A stretch of DNA of 64,000 bases from Agrostemma githago (Eukaryota; Streptophyta; Magnoliopsida; Caryophyllales; Caryophyllaceae). The position numbers and the translations under genes were made by a program. Location of the stretch: the NCBI GenBank assembly GCA_958450325.1, contig OY288241.1, positions 38,616,778 through 38,680,777 on the forward strand, given 5' to 3'. The notes below the pieces were generated by a model, which saw nothing but the letters and a program-made list of their open reading frames with translations, searched no databases and was not told the origin of the DNA. This document shows, in pieces, positions 58,263 to 64,000 of the stretch (its first letter is position 1; each line of letters begins with the position of its first letter).

Positions 58263-59216
58263 TCAAATTGAGGTAAACCGGTCGAGCGGGACCGTAAAAA
58301 CCAGCGCTAACCGGGAGGCAACCCGACACCACTTGTATAAATTTGTAATTTCCCCTTCCGCATTTTATTATTTTTATTATTTTTATTTTTTTTAGCTTGG
58401 TAGCTCTATTTGGGAGTTAGTATTATTTATCGAGTGAGGACGAGGGAATTTTACGGTTTAATTGATTTAATTTCAGGATTTAGACGCAATTTAAAGAAAA
58501 AAAAAAAAATGAAGAAGTAGCAGGTGCAGTGGTCACTCGACCGAGTGGCCCATGCACTCGGTCGAGTGCTCTGACGGAGGAGCTACTGTCCACTTTTCGT
58601 GGGCTCACTCGACCGAGTGGTTCATGCACTCGGTCGAGTGCCCTTACGGAGCAGCTACTGCCAGCTTTTCAGGGGTTAACTCGATCGAGTGGCTTATGCA
58701 CTCGGTCGAGTGCCCCTGAACCGGGTCCAGCTTCGGTTTTTCGGTCCCCTTTAATTGCTTCTTACTCCTTTTTTTAAAATCAGTTTTCTGAATTCCATCC
58801 CCTCCCCCTCACATTACATAAGAACCCTAACCCCCAATTCACCCAAATCACTCTTATTTCATCAATTCCTCACCAAATCTCACGATTTTTGCTTCTAAAT
58901 TGCAATTAGGAGTGTTTCTTTGTGTTTCTTGGTGTCGATTTCTGAAATTTTCGTCCCTTTCTCCCCTATTTTCGTCCAAACCGTCACCCTTGAGGTATAC
59001 TACGAGATTTTTGATTTCCTTGCTTCTTTTCTTGATTTTATAGCTTAATTTCATCCTTAGTTATATACTAATCCCATTGCATGCTTGATTTTGTGTTGAT
59101 TTCACCACTTTGTGCTCAAAATTCGATTTTTGTGTATAGGGTCTGATTTTGGCCGAGATAATCTGTTTTTTTTGTGGGATTTTTGTATAATTTTGCTTTG
59201 TTATTATGCTATAGTC
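58263..59216 (+). other. Athila spacer between gag-pol and the third ORF
   Basis: AT-rich start, then a palindrome-bearing tandem repeat (58531-58715), then a pyrimidine-rich stretch. The third ORF has no promoter of its own that I can see and is probably reached by splicing, as proposed for Athila env-like ORFs. Confidence 0.6.
58531..58715. repeat. ~73 bp tandem repeat, each unit with a palindrome pair
   Basis: Three units. Motif starts are 58535/58556, 58607/58628 and 58679/58700, always 21 bp apart. The first two pairs are ACTCGACCGAGT with ACTCGGTCGAGT, which are exact reverse complements. The third is ACTCGATCGAGT with ACTCGGTCGAGT. Confidence 0.95.
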
Positions 59217-60725
59217 ATGGCAGGAAGAAGGAATCCGCCCCGAAACAACAACAGAAACAGGAACGCAAGGCAGCCGACTGTTCAGCCTGTGCCAGGCTAT
59301 GAAGAAATTGTTTGCAGGGACGAGGCCCAGAGAGCTCGTTTAGTTACCTTGATACCCAGGGCAATGGAGGCTACCCGGTGCTGCTCATCACAGTTCGCGA
59401 TCGAGCTCGGGTTGAACGAGCAATTATCACATCTCTTGTCCATGACCGGATTCGGTGGCTTATGGACGCTACGTGAGTTATCTTACCGAGTACTCACTTT
59501 AGAGTTTTTAAGTTCATTTGAATTTGATAGAGAGGAGAACATGATTAACTTTCGGTTGAACAATGAGGAGCAATCAATCTACCTTAGTAGCTTGTCCGAG
59601 TGTCTAAGGCTTACTTCTGACCAGGCCGACGACATACTAGACATACCCGAGAGCTCGAGAGCACCTTCCTACTTTAAGTTATTTTCGGGTCGTAGTGCAC
59701 TTGTCACCGCTATGGCGCTCAACGCCATCCCACACCCTACTATCCGCCTCTTCTTGCGGATTTTGAGTCATGTGGTTTTTCCACGCTCCGACATGAGTAA
59801 ACTTCACTCATTGGAGGTGTTGATTCTAGGACACTACCTAAACCCCTTTAGGCGATCCCTGAAGGCGTTTAGTGCACCGGGTATGATCTGTATCGGAATC
59901 GAGCGCCAGATCAGGGGGTCTGGACCGATTGGTTGTGGAGCCATTGTCACAGCGCTAGCGAAGCGCTACATTATGGGTTTTGGGGATACAGTCACTTTTC
60001 AGAGCCTTACTGACCGCGTCCCGTTGCTAGACCGCAACTATCTCTTCTCCACTTTGAAGTGGGTTCGGGGCAATCCCCCGGAATTTTTGTGGCGCGTCCG
60101 GGACAAGGTTTGGATGAAGCTCCCGGTTGTCGAAGGGACGATCCTACCCCCGCTACTTGCCTTACCACCCACCCCCGAGGGTGATCCCACACCCGACCCG
60201 CTGCGCTACCTCATTCCCGAGGCGCTATTCATCGACGAGGGTGGTGCTCAACCCCCTCGCCGTAGGGTTCGTGTAGAGACCGTACCCGATGAGACCGAGC
60301 CCCCCAGGGCCGTACACACACCCACCCCGACCTTCCCGTTCCAGACCCCGGGTGCCGAGTTTCCGCACCCGTACCCGTTTATGTATGATCCAGTTTACGA
60401 GCACCAGCGACGGGTACACGAGGGGATTAACCAGAGCATCGTCAACCGGGAGATCCATGAGTTCATGCTTACTCAAGGCGTCTCGGCACCTCAGCACCCG
60501 TCCTACTGGAGAGGTCCGGGTGACACCAGTGGTATATTCCACGACTACGGGGTTGATCCAGCTGCTTGGGGTCCGGACTACGGGCACACCTACGGCGGCC
60601 TAGGAGCACAGTGGCTGAGAGGCTTGCGGCAGTCGGGTCAGCAGGGTGGTGCTAGCGGCTCTGGCCAGGGCGATTCTGGCGCCGGTCCATCTGGGACCGG
60701 TGGAGGCGACGATATGGCTGATTAG
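59217..60725 (+). CDS. Athila third ORF (env position, ATHILA ORF-1-like)
   Basis: 502 codons from ATG 59217 (MAGRRNPPRNNNRNRN) to TAG 60723-60725, intact. The open frame extends 35 codons upstream, but that part looks like untranslated, hydrophobic-by-chance leader, so I prefer the internal ATG followed by a basic, Asn/Arg-rich head. The middle is a folded-looking domain (LNEQLSHLLSMTGFGGLWTL, FLRILSHVVFPRSDMSKLHS). The C-terminal third is rich in Pro, Gly and Ser. Position after pol is that of the Athila env-like ORF. I see no convincing signal peptide or membrane anchor, so envelope function is not supported. The match to the ATHILA ORF-1 family is from memory of its general character. Confidence 0.7.
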   Translation: MAGRRNPPRNNNRNRNARQPTVQPVPGYEEIVCRDEAQRARLVTLIPRAMEATRCCSSQFAIELGLNEQLSHLLSMTGFGGLWTLRELSYRVLTLEFLSSFEFDREENMINFRLNNEEQSIYLSSLSECLRLTSDQADDILDIPESSRAPSYFKLFSGRSALVTAMALNAIPHPTIRLFLRILSHVVFPRSDMSKLHSLEVLILGHYLNPFRRSLKAFSAPGMICIGIERQIRGSGPIGCGAIVTALAKRYIMGFGDTVTFQSLTDRVPLLDRNYLFSTLKWVRGNPPEFLWRVRDKVWMKLPVVEGTILPPLLALPPTPEGDPTPDPLRYLIPEALFIDEGGAQPPRRRVRVETVPDETEPPRAVHTPTPTFPFQTPGAEFPHPYPFMYDPVYEHQRRVHEGINQSIVNREIHEFMLTQGVSAPQHPSYWRGPGDTSGIFHDYGVDPAAWGPDYGHTYGGLGAQWLRGLRQSGQQGGASGSGQGDSGAGPSGTGGGDDMAD

Positions 60726-62438
60726 CCGGTTTGGGGAGCTACCATTGTATATACGGTACTTTCTTTCCTTTTTATTTTTGTTTTTATTGCTTAGATTCTT
60801 TTTTTTCTTCCCCTTAGGTCGAGTTGTCCTTAGGATTGGCTGTGGATTTGTTTGTCATATATGCTGTAGAGTCACATTGAGGACACTGTGACATTTAGGT
60901 TTGGGGGAGAATTTGTGTGTTTTTGTGTGCTTTTATTTTTTGTTGTGTGCCTTTAAAAAAAAAAAAAAAAAAAAATCAAAAAAAAATTGAAAATCAGAAA
61001 AATACAAAAAGATTTTATTTTTGTGTGCTTTGTGTCTGTGTTGTGTCCGGTGTGAAACATGCAAAACGACGATGACGACATTGCATTTTACATGACTTCT
61101 CCTAATTGATAGCTAAATTCGTACCTGAATGCATGTAATATTTGAGATGAGATGACTTTGATATGATTGCCTATTGGACCGTTAACTGCCAAATGAGTAA
61201 ATTTGACCATTTTGTTGGCAAACCACAAAAATTCTGAGGATTTAGAGCTTCCTAGGCCAGTAACATCTATAACTGGTCTCATTTATATTTAGGAATTGAG
61301 TGGTTTTTCCTTTTGGAATGTGTACATCAATTTGCATAAATATGACGTCCGTCTCTTGACATTGAATGCGTGTTTGGTTTGAGGAGGAGGTACATGAGGA
61401 AAGGCATTTCTGTTTTTGACGAGCTCCACATAGCCAAAATGACCCATTTTTACTACCCTGTAGATTTAGGTTATTTTTTTTCTCTGTTTAGCCCGTTTCA
61501 GCTGTTGTAAGCCAGTTTTCATGATATTTATATCATTTAGCTACAACCCAGAACAGCCTACCTTACCAGGACAGTCGCAGTGAACTTAATTGGGAACTAT
61601 TTCACTAAGCGGTCATAATTTGGATTTTTACATCGTTTGGATCTTAGTGGATGATACTGTTATGTGACTTTGTATTCGCCTTCCCCTTGTCTGAATTGAG
61701 AAAAATATGGAAGCATGAAAAAGAAGGAAAAGAAAGAAAATGAAAAAAAAAAAAAAAAAAATCCAAAAAAAAAAAAAATTGCTTCTTGTAATTTTCGGGG
61801 AACGGTGGATAAGTTATAACTAGAATTGAACTGTAATTTAGAGGATGACAGAATTTCCTCTTATGCTCTTTTGAGTTGTTATTTCTAGCTAGTGGCCGAA
61901 ATTTATAGATGAGGTTTTTGGATGGATAGTTTTTATTGTGTAGCTGCGACTACTGGTCTTAGCCCCACATTTCCATACGTGCTTTAGGCACAATCCATTT
62001 TATTCCCTCACATATAAGCCACCCCTTGTAAGTCCTTGGCATGTACTATGGTCCTGATTGGTGGAACACGTGTTTAATTGGGGAGATTGATTTCATATTC
62101 GATTGCATGCATATTTCATAAGTCGAGTGAGTGTCTTTATTCCTTCCTATCTTCACATATACACTTACCCGTACTTATGAGTGTCGAGCGACAACCGAAA
62201 GGAAGTCCGACATTATTGGTCTCGCAAGATTGAAAGTTTGGCAGGCAATTGTTTGATTATGGCATGATTATTGATCTCGTTGCATTCTTGAGCATTACGT
62301 GTTTTCTCGTCGGTCTTAGTTGATTTTAGGAGAATGATTGTAATTCAGCTCTGAGTCGTGTTTCACATCACTTGTCCTCATTTGTATATATTTTAGTTGT
62401 TTGCTTGAGGACAAGCAAAGGTTTGGTTTGGGGGAGTT
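60726..62438 (+). other. Athila 3' untranslated region and polypurine tract
   Basis: Non-coding, with A-runs near 60955-60975 and 61743-61780. A polypurine-like TTTGGGGGAGA at about 60901 and the true tract GGTTTGGTTTGGGGGAGT at 62420-62437 precede the LTR. The earlier copy could be a secondary tract. Confidence 0.7.
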
Positions 62439-63814
62439 TGATCAACGCATTTTATATCGTATTTTATTGTCCCCCGACAACCGTTTTTGAGCTTTTCTTC
62501 TTCCATATTTATTTGATTAATGTCGATTTCTATTAGAAAGTCGATACTGTCGGTCCTCGTGCTATTTTGTAGGTTAAGTGCAATTTTGAGCATATTTTGG
62601 AGTAATAACCCGGATAGCCGAGACGAGGACGGAAGACAAGGAAGAAAACGAAAAGCCGAGAAGTAAAGGAATAACTCGATCAAGAGCTCAGCAGCATCCA
62701 CTCGATCGAGTGGCGTAGAGTACTCGATCGAGTGCCATTCATCCAGACTTAATGTGAAGCGTCCACGTATCCACTCGATCGAGTGCACGCATGTACTCGA
62801 TCGAGTGCCTTGCATTCAGGCCGCGGATTGGATTTTTCTTTTAATTAGAATTGGGCCTGTTTGTAAGTCCAACTGATTTCTTTTAAATCAGTTGGAAGAG
62901 GATTGTCAGACTACCTTTTTTTCATTCTATCTTTTGGGGAGACTTTACGTTATATTAGAGCATAGAAGCCACGTTCATTCGGTCTTTCTTAGCGAGATTC
63001 ATCATACTCCGTTCTTCCTTTTTTTCAGATCTGAATTTGTGCGGTATTGCCACTTTAATTTTAATTTTAATTTCAATTTCAATTCTCTAGTTTTATAATT
63101 CTTGTCTTAATCTCTAGTTTATTTTCTGTCTGAATTCGTTCTTAATTTTCATAGTTATCTGATTTCAGTCTCGTAGTTTAATTCAATCCACATTCATCAT
63201 GTTTAATTGCAATTCATGTTTTGTTAGTTTATTTACGATCGTCATGAGTAGCTAATTTTTTTTATCTAGGGTTTAAGGGGATCGATGGGTGTTAATTGGG
63301 TTATAGAAAATTGACCTGTCTCTGATTATATGAACTGTCTCCTGAATGTTGTTTTTAATTCTGATTGATTAATTACTGGCCAGGATTAATTAATTAGTAT
63401 CACAATTAGGACTTTCCGCCGACCGGGTTAAGGACTAATTAGGTCACGGCATTTTGGGTAGACTAGCTTAATTCTAGCGACCGCAGGTTAAGTTTAGTTC
63501 TATAGTCTGTAGTAGTACCGACCGGACCTACACCTTAGACAGTTCGATTAGTGGCTTGTTAGTTGACTCCCTGACCCAATCGACATTCATTGTGAACCTG
63601 AGACCCTAGACCCTTTTTATTATTGATTTACCTTATAGCGATTAGTTATTAGTCCCCTCAAACAAACCGGAAAATAGTGACCCGCAATCTTTAGTCTAGA
63701 CCTTAGAGCAAGTAATTGAGTCCCGTCTCCTTGTGGTTCGACCCCTACTTCACTATCTGCATTAGTTAGTGGACCTTAGGGTATTTTTGATTAGGGATAC
63801 GACTGCCCCTGTCA
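62439..63814 (+). repeat. Athila 3' LTR (1376 bp)
   Basis: Same length as the 5' LTR and almost identical. Palindromes at 62700, 62722, 62773 and 62795. Ends CTGTCA, followed by target duplicate GTATT (63815-63819). Confidence 0.95.
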
Positions 63815-63819
63815 GTATT

Positions 63820-64000
63820 TTGAGTTTATTGTGATAGGTGAAGTGAAGGTGACTCCTAGAAAGGAGTGGTTAGTGATAGAGCTTGGATCGTGAGTAAGAG
63901 AGTCGGTTTTTGGGGTCATGGGAGTCATGAAGACCCTTCCCGACCGGGAAGGGTGTGTCGTCCCGACCGGGATGGGGCCGTCCCGATCGGGATGAGGGCG
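63820..64000 (+). mobile_element. Element B internal region resumes; palindromes CCCGRYCGGG
   Basis: Continues element B after the Athila insertion. CCCGACCGGG at 63939 and 63962 and CCCGATCGGG at 63982 (steps 23 and 20 bp). The window ends within it. Confidence 0.75.

Larger units (their letters stand above)
50822..63814 (+). mobile_element. Complete Athila-type Ty3/gypsy retrotransposon
   Basis: 13.0 kb. LTRs 50822-52197 and 62439-63814 are both 1376 bp and differ at only two positions that I can see (near 50930/62547 and 51667/63284). There is a perfect 5 bp target duplication GTATT. The Athila primer site is at 52203-52220, and the polypurine tract lies before the 3' LTR. It carries gag-pol and a third ORF in the env position. 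All hallmarks are intact, so it inserted recently and may be autonomous. Confidence 0.95.

Noticed and set aside
59112..59216. Longer N terminus of the Athila third ORF with a hydrophobic stretch as signal peptide
   Set aside because: Sequence resembles T-rich untranslated leader; the internal ATG at 59217 starts a typical basic head. The hydrophobic run comes from T-rich codons.

Overview
The window is plant nuclear DNA made almost entirely of nested transposable elements. I see no intact host gene, rRNA or tRNA. The evidence for a plant is Stowaway-type MITEs with CTCCCTC ends and TA duplications, a Helitron end, L1-type LINE remnants, and Ty3/gypsy retrotransposons of the plant-only Tat and Athila lineages. 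The organism is probably a large-genome eudicot. Caryophyllales is a guess; the sequence does not prove it.

Layout. 1-9130: small elements in AT-rich DNA. These are a GGATCC-rich Mutator-like element, four Stowaway-type MITEs, a 5'-truncated LINE, a 1.6 kb poly(A) retroposon, a TIR element with GAGAGAC ends and a non-autonomous Helitron. 9131-45234: one MITE was split by a non-autonomous Tat-family element on the minus strand (LTRs 9236-21681 and 42180-44999). That element was hit twice. A 9.5 kb head-to-head pair of related DNA transposons went into a (TA)n tract of its left LTR (11085-20570). A 15.4 kb Tat element went into its interior on the plus strand (22905-38352). The Tat element has gag, protease, RT, two RNase H domains and integrase, all broken by stops or frameshifts. 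On its antisense strand it has a former gene with a plant-mobile-domain-like protein, its own TATA box and a 200 bp intron. 45906-64000: three gypsy elements nested one in another. Element A (LTR 45906-46584, partial gag) is cut by element B (LTR 47392-49023, one unrecognised ORF, continuing past the window end). Element B is cut by an Athila-type element at 50822-63814 with a perfect 5 bp target duplication, nearly identical 1376 bp LTRs, an intact 1977-residue gag-pol and an env-position ORF. It looks recently active.

The most unusual signal cuts across families. About sixty copies (by eye) of a 12 bp palindrome, ACTCGRYCGAGT, lie in phased groups with 20-23 bp between starts. They occur in the LTRs of the Tat family, in the intron of the antisense gene, and in the Athila LTRs, its 3' spacer and its gag-pol reading frame, where they are read in all three frames. 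Element B has its own version, CCCGRYCGGG, with the same spacing. In the Tat LTRs and in element B's LTR a cluster lies just upstream of the TATA box. In each of the two Tat elements, the two LTRs differ by exactly one repeat unit in that cluster.

Relative age from nesting: MITE, then outer Tat, then inner Tat and the palindromic transposon pair; and A, then B, then the Athila element, which is the youngest datable insertion.
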